64,000 nt of DNA from Mactra quadrangularis (GCA_025267735.1 CM046300.1:36279322-36343321); one strand, 5' to 3'; numbered from the stretch's first letter, positions 12,912 to 25,839 are shown. Notes: generated by a model from the letters alone, not told the origin. Made by a program: numbers and translations.

Positions 12912-13095
12912 TACAACCCCACCCATTCCCGACTCCGCTTCTACCTCACCCTCCCACCTCCACATGTCCTACCTCCTCCCACCTCCACATCTCCCCAACC
13001 CTCCAACTTTAACTTCTACCTAACCCTCCCACTTCCATATCACCTCACCCCCCCCCCCCACCTTCACATGTCCCCAACCCTGGACCCACCTCCAC
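12912..13095. repeat. Pyrimidine-rich degenerate minisatellite
   Basis: Irregular repeats of CCTCCCACCTCCACAT with a C run near 13050. The open frame across it is low-complexity. Confidence 0.75.
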
Positions 13096-13412
13096 TTTAT
13101 CAGTTCATGTGTATTTCAAACTGAAGAGGGACTGATGGCAGAAATCGGTCAGCTTCAATGCATAATGTGATGATATAAATGCACCACTTAGATAAAGAGC
13201 ATATTCATGTATCATGCTGCACACTCATAAAACTGTCTATAAGACATCCTTATGATATACAACCATTTTATAATTATAGATGGTGCCTTGCAAGCATGAA
13301 AATATCTTACATTATCATCATAAAATATATTTGTTGAAGAAACATTTCTTAAGTGCATTTCTATGCAAGTTCAAGACTTTATACATTACTTGTCTTATCT
13401 TGGTTCCATCAG

Positions 13413-13480
13413 ATCTGACATTGGAGGATAAATTATTGATACAAAGTACATCAGAACAGTGCCAAAATAGTAATTTGAAT
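13413..13480 (+). CDS. Possible small internal exon in the FReD intron
   Basis: A pyrimidine-rich stretch ending CATCAG precedes 68 open bases, and GTAAGC follows. Entered in phase 1 after the 7261-7897 exon it reads DLTLEDKLLIQSTSEQCQNS and three more residues. Its length is 2 modulo 3, so it cannot join directly to the exon at 40991 without another exon to restore phase. The splice signals are good but the coding signal is short; chance is quite possible. Confidence 0.25.
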
Positions 13481-13548
13481 GTAAGCATTCCTAGACAATT
13501 ATAATGCAGTGACTGGTGAGGGCACTACATGGCTACTTTTTTGGGGGT

Positions 13549-13790
13549 TGGGTTTTACGCTGTAGCAACACATTGTACATGTATAGTTTATTTGACGGTG
13601 GACTGTCAACCTACACACTTCCTGGAAAGGCTAAATCTCTGGATTTAGCTGTTAACCAATACTAGGTGCATACTTCCATCAGTGACTGACAACTGCCTTA
13701 CATGATTTTGAATCAGTGGTAGGAGGGAGAACGGCCGTAAAAAATTTATTTCATGACCAAGCTCCACGAAAGGTATGCCCCGCCCGGGAA
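13549..13790 (-). mobile_element. tRNA-derived SINE, family C, head missing
   Basis: Inverse of the family C body, from GGGTTTTACGCTGTAGCAAC to the CCCCGCCCGGGAA that borders the tRNA head in full copies. Confidence 0.8.
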
Positions 13791-13799
13791 CACTACATG

Positions 13800-14915
13800 G
13801 CTACATTGGTCCTCATTAGATTTTCTACTGTTTGTGCTGGTTGACCAGCCTTAAATTGGTCCCTTGAGTAAGCTTAAAGAATGTATTTGTAGTGGCTGAG
13901 TTGTAGTGTCCACAGGACTCGTTCATTCGATGTTCTGACTGATTTTGTACTAATGTTACGTCTTCAGAGGTGTCTGATGGTGACAAATTTGATTTGTGCC
14001 AGCAAGTAACCTTATATAACCTTGACCTATTTTAGTAGAAACAATATTATGTCTTAATCATTTGAAATAACTAAAATTCATTCACTATATAGACTAACAA
14101 AATCTTTTTATTATGCCCATTAAATGTGATTTAATGTGGAAACAAAAATCTATAAGCTAAAAACCCACCAAGTTGAGAACGTTACCAGGCTATCACACGT
14201 CAGTTTATATATCAATTGATGTTTCATAGGGACAATAAAAACAACCAAATCAGACATTATCTGAACTCATCATGGAAGGGTAAATAAATCAACATAAACA
14301 ATTTTTATTGAAACACTTAAACTGTAAGTAAAATTTAAAATAAAACATTCTCCAACATACACTGTCATGTAGCGTTGACGTGATATGAGCAATTAAAGTC
14401 AACACATGTTTATTTGAAAGAAGCAGTGTTTATAATCAAACCAAGAAAATGTAATGGACACAATTACCAGCCATGCATCAAGCAGCTTTTTAATGGTTTA
14501 GCGGTATATACAAAGATTGGCATTAAAATTCACACAAAATTTACCGATGTCTAAACTTATCCATTTAATGCTTTAAAATATGCAGGTGAACAATTGAGCC
14601 AGAAATAAAGACCTTAAATTTTTTGCTGAATCATTGGATTTGTTCTGTACTTTAATTTGAAAATTTTTCTTTTTTTTTCTTTGCTAATGATCAAAATCAC
14701 TCATAATTTAGATTGGGTAAGAATTAAACCATGAAGGCAGAAAGTCTGAATGCATGGTTAGTTGTCTTGTATCAAAGCTTCAAATAGAGTTCTTAATCAT
14801 AGTAAGATCCCAATGCCTGAAGTAACATTGATACTAGGCAGATCAAACCATGAAGGTATTGGTAGAAATTGTTGTCACCTGGTATATGTATTGAAAAAAT
14901 GGCCAGGTGAGTTAA
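13800..14915. other. Intronic, nothing recognised
   Basis: No supported exon or repeat border. Confidence 0.35.
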
Positions 14916-14917
14916 CT

Positions 14918-15132
14918 GCAATCTGATTAAAACCTGATCTAAAATTATCTGCTTGTGTACCCACTTATTTTGGGTCTGACCATTTCGTTAAAAGGGTCAT
15001 GTTCAGGTGACCTTTTCCCATTATTATATTCATGACACAATCATTAAGTTTAGAAACTTGTTGACATTGTCTATGTCACCCGATTTGTAAAGAGCCATTC
15101 AATCACAGCCTGGGAATAACAACACCAAACTA
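14918..15132 (+). mobile_element. MITE family L, partial copy
   Basis: Matches the left half of the fuller copy at 37291-37690, starting CAATCTGATTAAAACCTGAT and including TCAGGTGACCTTTTC. The right end was not found. Confidence 0.65.
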
Positions 15133-15239
15133 TTGGTCCATCGTACATCAAAACTCCACAGAAAGTCAACCGATTACATATGCCTTTATTATCGACGATG
15201 CATGTTTGCCACAAATTGAACCAATTTAGGTCACAATGG

Positions 15240-16065
15240 TCTTTTTCCAGGCCTATTTTACTAAATTAGGGGCTTAAATTCTAGGGCTCAATTCGAATGC
15301 CTCAGACTTTTCCCTTAGAAAACCAAATAAAGTAGAAATAGTGCTCACCCTGAGTCAATTTGCCCAAAATACGAAATTAAAAGTTATTAAAAAGATATTT
15401 ATTTTGGTACTCTATTGCCTTGTAAATCATTTAGATTTGGATTATTAAGCAACCAAATAGTTTCCAAACTAAGTTTAGGGCCTTTAGTAATATTAAGGGC
15501 CAGAAAGCTCAAATGTAGGGGCTTTTCAGAGCCAGCCATGCTATTCAGGGCCTTTTTCGAGACAACCATCAAAATTTAGTGCCTTTACAAGACTGTACAA
15601 ACTCTGAACCAATCAACCATCAGATCTATCCTAAAATGAGAAGTTTGATCTAAACAAGATTGATTATAATGTAAATTTAGCAAACAGCAAATTAATGCTT
15701 TAACCATATGAGGTCCAATCTCATGAATCAAATAAAATAATGAGCTGCATTATAAGACACTTCAAATCGTCCATACAAAAACAAGAATGCTGAAAACATC
15801 AATTTTATGTACAAAAACAACATAAAGTTTTACATACAACAAATCTTATATATAAAAACAACAGTAAAGTGTACACAACCTTGAAATGAAGTATGGTTTA
15901 TATAACTTAACAAATTCCAGCCAAACTGCAACAAACAGTATATTATCATTATACTCTCAGACAAGCCAGTATTATATAACAGCATTCCCAGCAAATTCAC
16001 TTTTATTTTCAATGTTTATCATTCATCATCAACATTTAACTATAAGCATACTGTCTGCATGAATA
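15240..16065. other. Intronic; GGGCTT/GGGCCTTT-rich remnant, otherwise nothing
   Basis: Repeated short GGGCCTTT strings at 15480-15590 hint at an old repeat without visible borders. Confidence 0.25.
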
Positions 16066-16070
16066 AAAGC

Positions 16071-16372
16071 CAGTAGCGCACAAGTCTACTTATCAAGGGG
16101 TTATAGGTTCAATTCCCCGGTGAGGCATACTTTTGTGGAGCTTGGTCATGAAATAATTTTCTAAGGCCATTCTCCCTCCTACCACTGATTCTAAATAATG
16201 AAGGGCAGTTACTAGTCAGTCACTGATAGAAGTATGTGCCTAGTAGTTGGTTAACAGTTAAACCCAAAGATTTAGCCTTTCCAGGAACAGTGAGTAGGTT
16301 GACTGACAGCTGTGATATAACCTATATAATGTGTTGCTACGGTGTTAAACCCAACAAAATAATAATAAAGCA
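16071..16372 (+). mobile_element. tRNA-derived SINE, family C
   Basis: The degraded tRNA head keeps AGCGCACAAGTCTACT and box B GGTTCAATTCCCC. The full body follows, ending GTTGCTACGGTGTTAAACCC and an AATAATAATAAA tail. Confidence 0.85.
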
Positions 16373-16379
16373 TTAATAG

Positions 16380-16950
16380 CCCTGTTGGACATAGGGTTTT
16401 AATAGAATATATAAACACAAGAGATTATATAACAAACAGAAAATACGAGAAAACTTTCCCTTACATAAGCTGGATTTGATATTCTTCGATTGCACTAACA
16501 GCATTTCGTCCGCTTGTTAATGCATAATGCAAACTTAAATAATATCAATTGAGGTAGTAATAAACCATGAATTGAGCACACACGGCCTAATGTAATTGTC
16601 CGCATCAAATTTTAATGAGGATTTGCAATAGTCCATGGCTAAACATGGAGAAAACCTCATGTAAAAACTAAACTAATCTAAATCATCATTCCCTTATATC
16701 ATAAAGTAAGTGTTCTATTTACAAGACTTTATAACAAAAAAACTACAAGCTTTAACATGGCAAAAACTGTAGCATCAATTAAACAGCATGTTCTCTACAG
16801 AATTTCATTTCAACATGCTACACAAGAAATTCTAAGAGCTTTATTGTCCATTAAATTTCCCACTCATAGGTAAAACACAATTAAAGGCTATCTGCAACAC
16901 TGGGACACACTTGTCTGGAACTACTCTGTGTAAAAGAAAATATCATTTTA
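16380..16950. other. Intronic, nothing recognised
   Basis: AT-rich. Confidence 0.35.
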
Positions 16951-17171
16951 AGCCACAACAAGTTGATCATTATGTTCTATGGATTCACTAGCACCTTAAT
17001 TTTGATGGTTTTTACAAAAAATAACTTTATTTCCTCACTCCCTCATACAAATTTGGTCAAACTGCTATATAAAGCAACTGAATTAAGATTTAAAATTTTT
17101 TTTATTCTTTGCTTGCTCGCATCATTTTTTTCCAAAAAAAATTGTAGTCACATGATCAACTTGTTGTGGCC
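16951..17171. mobile_element. MITE family A, full copy
   Basis: About 221 bases bounded by GCCACAACAAGTTGATCAT and, inverted, CCACAACAAGTTGATCATG. An open frame at 16963-17334 runs through it and is an artefact. Confidence 0.85.
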
Positions 17172-17712
17172 TTACTTATTTAATACAAATAGACTAAGAC
17201 AATCCACTAACACAGTTGTACTAGACGAAGATATATATTTCAGGAGAAATTACGTCACAGAGGCTGTTGGGCTTCGTAGACTGAAAAGTTTCGAATATGT
17301 AAGTCCTGTGTTTATTCCAGTCCTTTTGGTTTGAAAATACAGCTATATTAGACTTAACCAACAAAACACAAACACAATTTAATTTCTATTATTCCTATTT
17401 TTTTTAAAATACAGCTATCAAAGCACTAGAGCCTTCACTGGTATTTCTCTTTCATGAAACAGATATCAGCAAGTTATACTATTTTGACATTCATTAATTA
17501 AAGGAAAAGGAATTATATCAAAGAATAGGGGGAAACGCTTTTTAAGGAGAATGGGGCCTTTGTGGAGAGAAAAAAAATCACTGTATGCATAGACCATAAA
17601 TATTGTTGCAATAGCATTTAAAAATTCCAATAGCATTGCAACTTTGCCTCTCATGAATAACTTTAAATATTCCTTTAAATATTGTCCAGGGTATATGATG
17701 CAAACGGACAAT
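17172..17712. other. Intronic, nothing recognised
   Basis: No repeat or exon supported. Confidence 0.3.
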
Positions 17713-17715
17713 GTT

Positions 17716-18110
17716 ACTGTACAATTATATTGAATTGTCCAATTGTATAATTAACAATCATCTAACATAACATGGAATATTTAATACTTGGATAAACTTT
17801 GGCAAGTCTCGCATAGTGTATTGTTAGCTCATAACACTGATGTATTATATTTTATTTGCGATGCGCATCGTAGTTTGTGAGGGTGATTGGTAAAGCAGCC
17901 AGTCTGAAAACAATTTAGCTGTCACTGGGTTTCAATCCAGAAACTTCTTTACTTTTTTCTGTTTAAATTGTTTACAAATTGCATAAAATGCTCTGCCCCC
18001 ATGCATTATAAAAATTGTAATGTCTTTCTTAGGTTTTGCGGCCAAGTTTTGACACTATAAATAACGCAACCAACACAGCCAGTGAAACTGAAACATTTTT
18101 GACATTGTCT
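17716..18110 (+). mobile_element. Partial copy of the tRNA-box TIR element found at 57867
   Basis: Left end TGTACAATTATATTGAATTG matches the 57867 element (57867-58589) and similarity continues for about 390 bases, including the ATCGTAGTTTGTG region and a decayed box B, GGGTTTCAATCC. The right terminal repeat is missing. Confidence 0.7.
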
Positions 18111-18364
18111 GTTCCATTTATAATACATACAGTTATTTCAAGACATAAATTCACAAGTTTTTCTACCTCGCAAGTGCATCAACTATAGAGAAAGATATAA
18201 ATCAGACATAGCTCAATGTTGGTATAATTTACTTCAGGAACATATTAACATCATATATCAGCATGAACCACTCAGCTTCATACTGATACTTGCAATTTAG
18301 CACATCATAATGAAATACAGTGTATTTTAACAGAATAGTCTAAATTGATACAACATTTTAATAA

Positions 18365-18582
18365 GGCCACAACGAGTTGATGATAAGTTCTACGGATTTT
18401 TCTAGAAAAAAATGGGGCGAGCAAGCAAAGAAAAAAAAAAATTTTTTTAATTCAGTCGCTTTATATAGCAGTTTGACCAAATTTTTATGAGCGAGCGCGA
18501 AATAAAAATATTTTTTTTGTAAAAACTGTCAAAATTAAGGTGCGAGCGAATCCATAGAACATATGATCAATTTGTTGTGGCC
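18365..18582. mobile_element. MITE family A, full copy with TAA flanks
   Basis: 218 bases bounded by GGCCACAACGAGTTGATGAT and inverted GGCCACAACAAATTGATCAT. TAA directly flanks both sides. Confidence 0.88.
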
Positions 18583-18596
18583 TAAGGTTCTTATCC

Positions 18597-18660
18597 TGGG
18601 TTTAGCGGAAAACAGTCGTAACTCAAAATAGGAAAAGAGTGAGTTATGACCCATTTTGCA
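18597..18660. repeat. Palindromic repeat, family B copy 3
   Basis: GGGTTTAGCGGAAAACAGTC with inverted TGAGTTATGACCCATTTTGC. Confidence 0.65.
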
Positions 18661-18842
18661 AAAACAAAAAGTTAAGCAACAGTGAAAAATTAAAGAAAAA
18701 ATCTTAATTCAAGTGCTTTATAATAGTGGTTTGACCAAATTTTTATGAGCGAGCCAGGAAATAATTTTGTTGTTGTAAAAAACGCTAAAATTAAGGAGCA
18801 AGCCAATTCATAGAACATATGATCAACTTGTTCACGGTGGCC
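18661..18842. mobile_element. MITE family A, truncated copy
   Basis: Right two-thirds of the family, ending CTTGTTCACGGTGGCC, with a three-base insertion (CAC) in the terminal repeat. The left end abuts family B copy 3. Confidence 0.7.
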
Positions 18843-18844
18843 TA

Positions 18845-19960
18845 ATCAGTAGAAAATTGTGTTAACAACATAGGGATAAAAAGAGTCATGAGTTGGCATG
18901 GCCAAGAGGTTAGGACGTTGGAATTGTAATCATTGGATAGCCAGCTCCACGTAGGTTCAAATCCCATGCAAAACCCATCCCTTAGTTTCCTTTAGCCAGA
19001 AACTTTAACCCACTAGCTCAGTGCTGGGGGCATAGCAAGCAGACTTGAAAGTGATAAATCTAAGTTTTAAGAAGATTCTTATTTTGGGATTTCAGAAGGA
19101 AAATGCTAATTATGATCACATACAAAATTTCAGTTAATTCCATTAAATAGTTATTGAGATATTTCATGTTTTTAGGGGTCCAGGGTGAAGCAAACTACCT
19201 ATTAAGAGTACTGTTATAATCATACAACATCTGCCTCTTAATACTAAGCTTACATTAATTTGTTCAGTATCATAAAAAAATATTTATTAGCAATTCCAGA
19301 CCTCTTAGGAATTACACAAAACGATAAAGTACAGAAAATGTAAGTAAAACATTTTTTCAGAAGCAATGACACTGCAAAGTACCATAATAAACACAATACA
19401 AAATGACGGAAACAGGCTGCAACTGGAATTTACCCGAATTATATAATGTCTCAAAAAACAATGCAGAAGATAATGCACTTAACTATAAATTATTGTAAGT
19501 TAATTCCAGGACATCATCAGATAAGATATTGTAGTCGTATAATAATGATAGTGAAATGTTAATAATTATGTGCAATGTATTAACTATCATGATTAATTTA
19601 TTTGACAAGATTAATGTGTACCTGCTTTTTTATTGTTTTTGCAAGATCTATACTTTTTTTGCACAAGTTATACAACTTTTAGTTGTTTTTTTTATAATGA
19701 AGATAATCTTAATTATTACTAATATGTCTGAAAACAAGGTAACTAAGTGGGGCATCCACATGGGACTGGCAAGATTTCAAGCAAATTTTGTATTAAAGTC
19801 AATACAGAAATAAACTAGACCTATCACTGAAAGTGGTGAATATTCCCCAATATGTCTTTGGTAAGACATTGCTATTGGTTACTGAGTATAGAACTGGATA
19901 ATACTAAACTAAATGGATTGTGTTTGGTTTTTTCCAACTATAGAATTATCAAAATTAAAA
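18845..19960. other. Intronic, nothing recognised
   Basis: The open frame at 19556-19813 is hydrophobic but has no splice context or family likeness. Confidence 0.3.
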
Positions 19961-19964
19961 GCAT

Positions 19965-20520
19965 AAGCAGACAAGAAAGCAAAACTCTAAACCTATCCAG
20001 TAGTAGGTGCTGAGAAATTAAGCAGTCAAGATTTTTCATCAAAGGGCCATAACTCTGCAAAAAATCAATGGACCATAGCCAATATAACATATGCATATGT
20101 CTGCTTAATAACCAATCTATGTGTGAAGTTTGAATCAAATCTATACAATACATGCTGAGCAAATGAGCAGACAAGATTTTACATCAAAGGGCCATAACTC
20201 TGCAAAAATTTAATGGACCATTACCAAAATTCAATATGCATAAGTCTGCTTGATATTCATTTTATGAGTGAAGTTTAAATCAAATAAATACAATAGGTGC
20301 TGAGAAAAAGAAAAGGACAAGATTTTTCATTGACGGCCCATAACTCTGCAAAAATCAAAGGACCATATTTAAAATGGGATATGCACATGTCTGTTAGATA
20401 CCCAGTCTTTGTGTGAAGTTTGAATCAAATCTGTACAATAGTTGCAGTGAAAATGAGAAGACAAGTAAAAAGTACAGACCGACTGACCAACAGACAAATC
20501 TTACATTTTGTAACAATATG
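19965..20520. repeat. Tandem array of about 146 bp units
   Basis: Three units, each with AAAGGGCCATAACTCTGCAA (or a close variant) near 20041, 20185 and 20333. It ends in ACAGACCGACTGACCAACAG. This architecture is common in repeats of bivalve genomes. Confidence 0.85.
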
Positions 20521-21073
20521 AATATATATAGTGTTTTTGTCTCAGAACTGTGCCAGGCTGCCTAAGAATTAAACAGAACAGTAAGCACATGTTTTTGACC
20601 AAGTTTGATGAAAACCAATTGAAAAACAGTATGGTATAGAGAGCATGTAAACATTACAGATGCCAGTTCACCTAACAAGTTGCCAAATCAGTCAGTGAAC
20701 CTGAGCCAGTCAGAAAGCTTAAACAGTTGTCTACATAAGCCATACATCCAACAAGTTTACCAAGTGTGTCATGTAATTAGTCCAAAGTTTTAATAATAAC
20801 AATATATCCAGCAAGTTTACCAAGTATGTCATGTAATTAGTTCAATGTTTATATAATAATCATAATACAAAGTGACAATGACATTCAACAGAGTTTATTA
20901 TTCCTTAATTAGAACATTTAAATTTTATGCATTATCTGCCAAGCAATACAATGTGCATTCCATCATACATACAACTTTATCAATCAAACTTTTTACAATT
21001 TATAGCCAGCATTTATAATATCTGACAAAAACTATTACATAGCTACTTTATGATGTTACATATTATCAGTATG
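20521..21073. other. Intronic; short local duplication, otherwise nothing
   Basis: AACAAGTTTACCAAGTGTGT at about 20750 is nearly repeated at about 20810. Confidence 0.4.
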
Positions 21074-21075
21074 TT

Positions 21076-21370
21076 GGGATTAACACAGTAGCAACACATT
21101 GTATAGGTCATATCACAGCAGTCAGTCAACCTACTCACTGTTCCTGAAAAGGCTTAATCTCTGGATTAAGCTGTTAACCAACTACTAGGCACATACTTTG
21201 GTCAGTGACTGACAACTGTCCTATATAATTAAGAATCAATAGTGGGAGGGAGAATGGCAGTAGAAATAATTTCATGACCAAGTTCCATGAAAGTATGCGC
21301 CACCCGGGAATCAAACCAAAGACCCTTCCATCAGTAGACTTGTGTGCCACCAACTGAGCTAGCCCGGCAG
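21076..21370 (-). mobile_element. tRNA-derived SINE, family C, full length
   Basis: On the - strand the head reads AGCTCAGTTGGTGGCACACA (box A) and then the box B region GGTTTGATTCCCGG, followed by the complete body. Confidence 0.88.
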
Positions 21371-21512
21371 CTATTTATATCCTTGAACATTAAACATGAC
21401 AGGTTCTTGACATGAATCAGTTCTTTTAAACTTTAATGCATGTTTCATGTGATTTCAACTGTTGATGAGGTGCATAAATCCAAACATACTTTCTCATTTT
21501 TAAAACTAATTT

Positions 21513-21775
21513 ACAGGTGCAGTCTAGGAAATTACTAGGTGTCCAGTTGCCTGGGACAACCACTGCTTAGTTAAGGCAACCAACAATTTCTTTGGGCAAC
21601 CAAAATTCTGCAAGTGTGATTCCGGCACAACCACTTCTAAGTTCAGGCAACCATGGCAACAATTGCTTTTGGGCTACCAAAATTCTACTAATGTGATATA
21701 ATGCTTGCACTTAAAAATCTGTTTGGACGCCCACTTTTATATCCTAATTTTGTAGACTGAGGTGTATTAATGTAT
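21513..21775 (+). repeat. GGCAACCA-rich dispersed repeat, family K copy 1
   Basis: Repeated GGCAACCA and GGGCAACC blocks between TAGGTGTCCAGTTGCC and TATATCCTAATTTTGTAGAC. Copies at 28083 (split) and 51175. Confidence 0.7.
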
Positions 21776-21779
21776 AGTC

Positions 21780-22290
21780 AGTTTCATTGTTAATCCTAGT
21801 CAGTAGCTTGACAGACTCTTGTTCTTATGGCTTTTATTTCCATTCAAGGCCTTCATCATCAGTTTGGTTGTGATGATTGGATTATTCATCCTTATTTAGC
21901 TAAATCAAATTTGGTGGTAGCCAATCACTGGTGAATGTAAGTGCATACTATAAGGTAGACACTTTTAACTAAGAGATATAAGTCCTTCAAGGAACATTGA
22001 CCTTTGCAATGTCAAGGTCATTATTTCAAAAAGACTTGGATAACATCATGTGTAAGCCTTTTAGCATTTTACAACATCAACTGTATCAGTTTTTGTTACA
22101 AGTTTATTAACAAGGGCAGGCTCACCTAACCACATTTTATAACATAATAAAAAAGTTAGTACTTTCATTAAATTTACATTACTTTTTAACCCCATGGATC
22201 TGGTGGTTTTTATTTATGGATCATGTTCAGTTGAACTTTCATTTACATTCGTTGACATGATAATTAAATAGACCTTTATTAACTTCCCAT
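21780..22290. other. Intronic, nothing recognised
   Basis: No repeat border or exon seen. Confidence 0.3.
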
Positions 22291-22296
22291 CTATCA

Positions 22297-22548
22297 GCAC
22301 ACAATTATTTTATCTATCTCCATAAACAGATATCCTAGGACCTCTGTCTAAATGATCTCTTATGGTCACTCTGAGGGTCATGCTGAGATGACCTTTATGT
22401 CACCAATCAATGTGTAGCTTTCATCTATACCAAACACTATTAACAGCATCTTGATTTCATATTTGTTTTTTTAGACCGAGGTTTCAATCTAATTTGACTG
22501 CGGTGTTATTCACAGACTGTGATTGGAGGACTCTTTTCAAATTGCTAT
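22297..22548 (-). mobile_element. MITE family L, inverted partial copy
   Basis: Carries the CCATAAACAGATATCC end, TCATCT near CAATGTGTAGC and a final TGACTGCGG...CACAGACTG stretch matching inverse parts of 37291-37690. Diverged. Confidence 0.5.
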
Positions 22549-22549
22549 G

Positions 22550-23540
22550 ATGATGTCAACAAGTAACCAAACATAAAATTGCCATGAATTGTTTATTACA
22601 GTTGGTGACTGCAAATCAGAATCCAAATTTTTGTCTTTTACTGGAGAAATCCCTTACATAAGTTATATAAAGGAGGAATCCCTGAGTAACTGACTAGGGA
22701 TTCCAGGTAAAAAAGTTAGGGTTAAACCCTGACCAAAATCCCATCAAACTGTGGTACCATACATAGATTCAATTTTCAATCAAAAGGTTCATTGTTTCTA
22801 CAGTTATCTGTAAAACCTCATCTGGGATATAAAGATGTTCTATTCAGAACGTAAAATGCTGCATCAAAATATTATATCAGTAACTCCTAGCAGGCAATTC
22901 CATCTTTCCAATACTAGGTAAATCAGCAAAATAATTATTGCTTTACTTATAAAAATACTGTCAATGCCCGACTTTAAATTGTGGAATCAGCAAAAAAGAA
23001 AACCACAAAATAATTAACCAACATATTTATTATAGGAAGCACAAATTATTTGTAATAATATATTCCTTCCTACCCACAGGCATAGTACAAATCATTAAGA
23101 TTTAAAATAGATATTTATAATGTGTGCTTAAGTATAATTATTTTTATGTGCAGTTGCAATACATTAAGCATATTGCCTTAGAGGGCATAACAACTTATAC
23201 TATAGTGCACTTCATTATTAATACTGTACAATGCACTCATGGCAAGATGGTTACAAGCACACAATGAAGAAATTCGTTCCATATAATTGCACAAAGCAGT
23301 CAATTAATCCAATACAGGTACGACTGGTGCACAATGATACAGAACAAAAATTATTTTACTTTGATATTGAAACATTTAAACATCAAAGTTACATTTAAGG
23401 TACATCTTAATACTAATCTAGAACTTTGCAAATTGATAAATTAAGTTGATTAAAGTGCATATGTCTGTATCATTTTAATGGTTTATTGACAAAGGTACTA
23501 TTGTATTTCATGAGTATCTAGTTAAGAATCAATAGACATA
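22550..23540. other. Intronic, nothing recognised
   Basis: AT-rich. Confidence 0.3.
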
Positions 23541-23542
23541 AT

Positions 23543-23712
23543 CTGGAATTCAAATTTATGGGTTTTTCCGTCTGTGCGAAGCCGGTACAAAGTTTTCTAC
23601 ACATTATAGCTAAATAGCATGAACTACAGATTAAATCGGATACGTATGTTTTTATTGTAACCGTAAAAAAATTGTTTGTACCAGAGGAAAAAATCCATAT
23701 ATTTGAATTCCA
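23543..23712. mobile_element. 170 bp inverted-repeat MITE
   Basis: Left arm CTGGAATTCAAATTTATGGG continuing to CCGTCTG; the right arm inverted starts CTGGAATTCAAATATATGGA. No coding. Confidence 0.75.
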
Positions 23713-23714
23713 GA

Positions 23715-25255
23715 AACAGTCAATAATGCAGACCTAAATTGTAACATTAATTGTAAGAAATGGTCTAAATTATCTGATTCTGAAATAAAAAATGTATGTA
23801 TCATACAGTAGTATTCGAAAATTGTTGAATGATATGGAAATCATCTATGGAAATCATATTAATTTTAAGTTTGCAAACCAAAATTAGGATATGATTGTCA
23901 ACTATTTGTAATAATTCACAAACATGCAGTTTAACAAGTTTTATTTGTGCTGGGATCATTTGGTTGCATGACTAATAAATTAAAAATATTTCTTGAAATT
24001 TATGGGACTAAATAATCAGTGAGTTATAGATGTAAAACCCTTTAACTAGTCAAGTATGTTTAAAGCAAACAAAATAGTGATTTGTAGCTAGAAATGGGTC
24101 TAAAATTATGACTTCACTAACGAAAAAAAGGGGAAAAAATGATTTGTGCCCTCAAAATTAAAATCTGAGAAAAACTGATCAGGCATTCTGTAAGCATTTC
24201 TTCAACAACCAAAGTTATATACCTAAGATTTGTGTGAAAATTGGATTTTCAATGAATACATTATCAGTTGTGCATGTCTGAACGATTCACATAAAAATTG
24301 CAAGTTGACACATCCTAGGGGATTAAAAAATTCCTGAAAGGCTAAAAATGACTCAACTTGATACAAAGGCAAGCAATTATAAAGAATTTAATGGAGTCAG
24401 GGAGTACCAGCTCACTCTCAGTCCTGCAGCATTTTGCATGTGTAACATTTCAAGTGCCGACAAGTGATTTCATCAACCTTTGTCAATGTTGAGACAGAAA
24501 AGTAACACATTCCCTAAGGCAGACGTGCATCTTGATAGATGAAGCTTGCAACAATAACTATATAATTACATACTATTAAACTTCAAAGACTTTAATCACC
24601 AGGTACAATCTTTAGTTCTAATTTGAAATGTTGCCCGAGACCGCCTAGTCAGTCTCATAACATATTACTGTCAACTTAACAAATAATTAAATGGCAATAT
24701 TAAAGTGTTAAGATAATCAATTATCAGCAACAACAGAAATGATTAAAACACAATATCACATTCTTCTGATACAGAAATCACCATGGTAACCAAAGAACAG
24801 CATCCATTTTTTCTAATTGAATAGTCTGGGACCTTGGGTTAAGTTATTTAACAGGGGTAGAATTCGGCTAAATAGTCTAGGTATTCAGTTACAATGGAAT
24901 ATATTAGCATAATAACACACAAAAATGATTTATATATTCCACAGTTTACATAAATTTATTGCCAATGATAAAAACCCTATATATAGTTTAACTATATTAC
25001 CACCAAGGTGGTTTATTATTTAGTTCTAAAGTTACTGAATTGAATGCATTAGGATTTATAACCTACCATAATCAACACCCAATTATACTTATACATACAA
25101 AGCAAAAACAAACAAAAATCACATTAATATCATCACCATATCAGATGCATTATTATAATATAAATATCAAAATATTTTTCTATGATTTACAATGAAAGAA
25201 ATGTTAAAAAATTGCATTTTGAGTCAAGTCTCATGCTTACGTATGTTCACTGACT
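23715..25255. other. Intronic, nothing recognised
   Basis: No exon or repeat border supported. Confidence 0.3.
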
Positions 25256-25280
25256 TGATCTCAGCAAAATAATAACCCAA

Positions 25281-25505
25281 GATATAACCCCTGGTCATCT
25301 ACCTACTGGTTACATATCTATCTATCTAATAAGCAGAGTAAAAGACTACCCAGGGAGATTGATAGATAGATATGTAACCAGCAGGTAGTCTTTTACTCTG
25401 CTTATTAGAGCAGCCGACAAATTGCGCAATGGAATTATATCATCATCGCAGGTATCTATTTACACCTGGGTGGAGTGAAGCAACTGCACAATAAACAAGG
25501 GGGTA
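25281..25505 (-). mobile_element. SINE family E fragment with interlocked inverted repeats
   Basis: CCCCTGGTCAT and the later GTATCTATTTACACCTGGGT match SINE family E at 52320-52586. Between them, arm A (25300-25326) pairs with 25361-25387, and arm B (25326-25350) pairs perfectly with 25384-25408. The order A-B-A'-B' interlocks the two stems. Confidence 0.75.
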
Positions 25506-25510
25506 CTTAG

Positions 25511-25836
25511 GACTCTGGATCGCTCACCTAATGACTAGATTTCAAGAGTATCTGACAAAAAATCCATCAAAACTGTCATAATATAATGCAACTGTATGAA
25601 AACTGGGGCACCTAGAGCGGGGCTAATTTTAACCCAAAGGGCATAACAGTTTTATTGTAGATTTTTTAACATAGCCTCTGTAGACTAAATGGCTTTTGAT
25701 ATAATGATTTGCTTTGAGAAAATATTAATGACACTCATTAACATTAATGCATGCAGGAATGCCAAATAGACCGCCCACGAAAGCTTACTTTGAGCACTTA
25801 ATGCACAGGTGAGCTAATAATATAATTTATGAGACT
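25511..25836 (+). mobile_element. Diverged copy of the GGTGAGCTAA-ended element
   Basis: Begins near GGACTCTGGATCGCTCACCT and ends CACAGGTGAGCTAATAATA, as does the larger copy at 46430-47095, with one CAAAGGGCATAA core unit. Confidence 0.6.
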
Positions 25837-25839
25837 GCA

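Noticed and set aside
16963..17334. 123-residue open frame on the + strand
   Set aside because: Its first half is MITE family A sequence; the rest has no family likeness or splice context.
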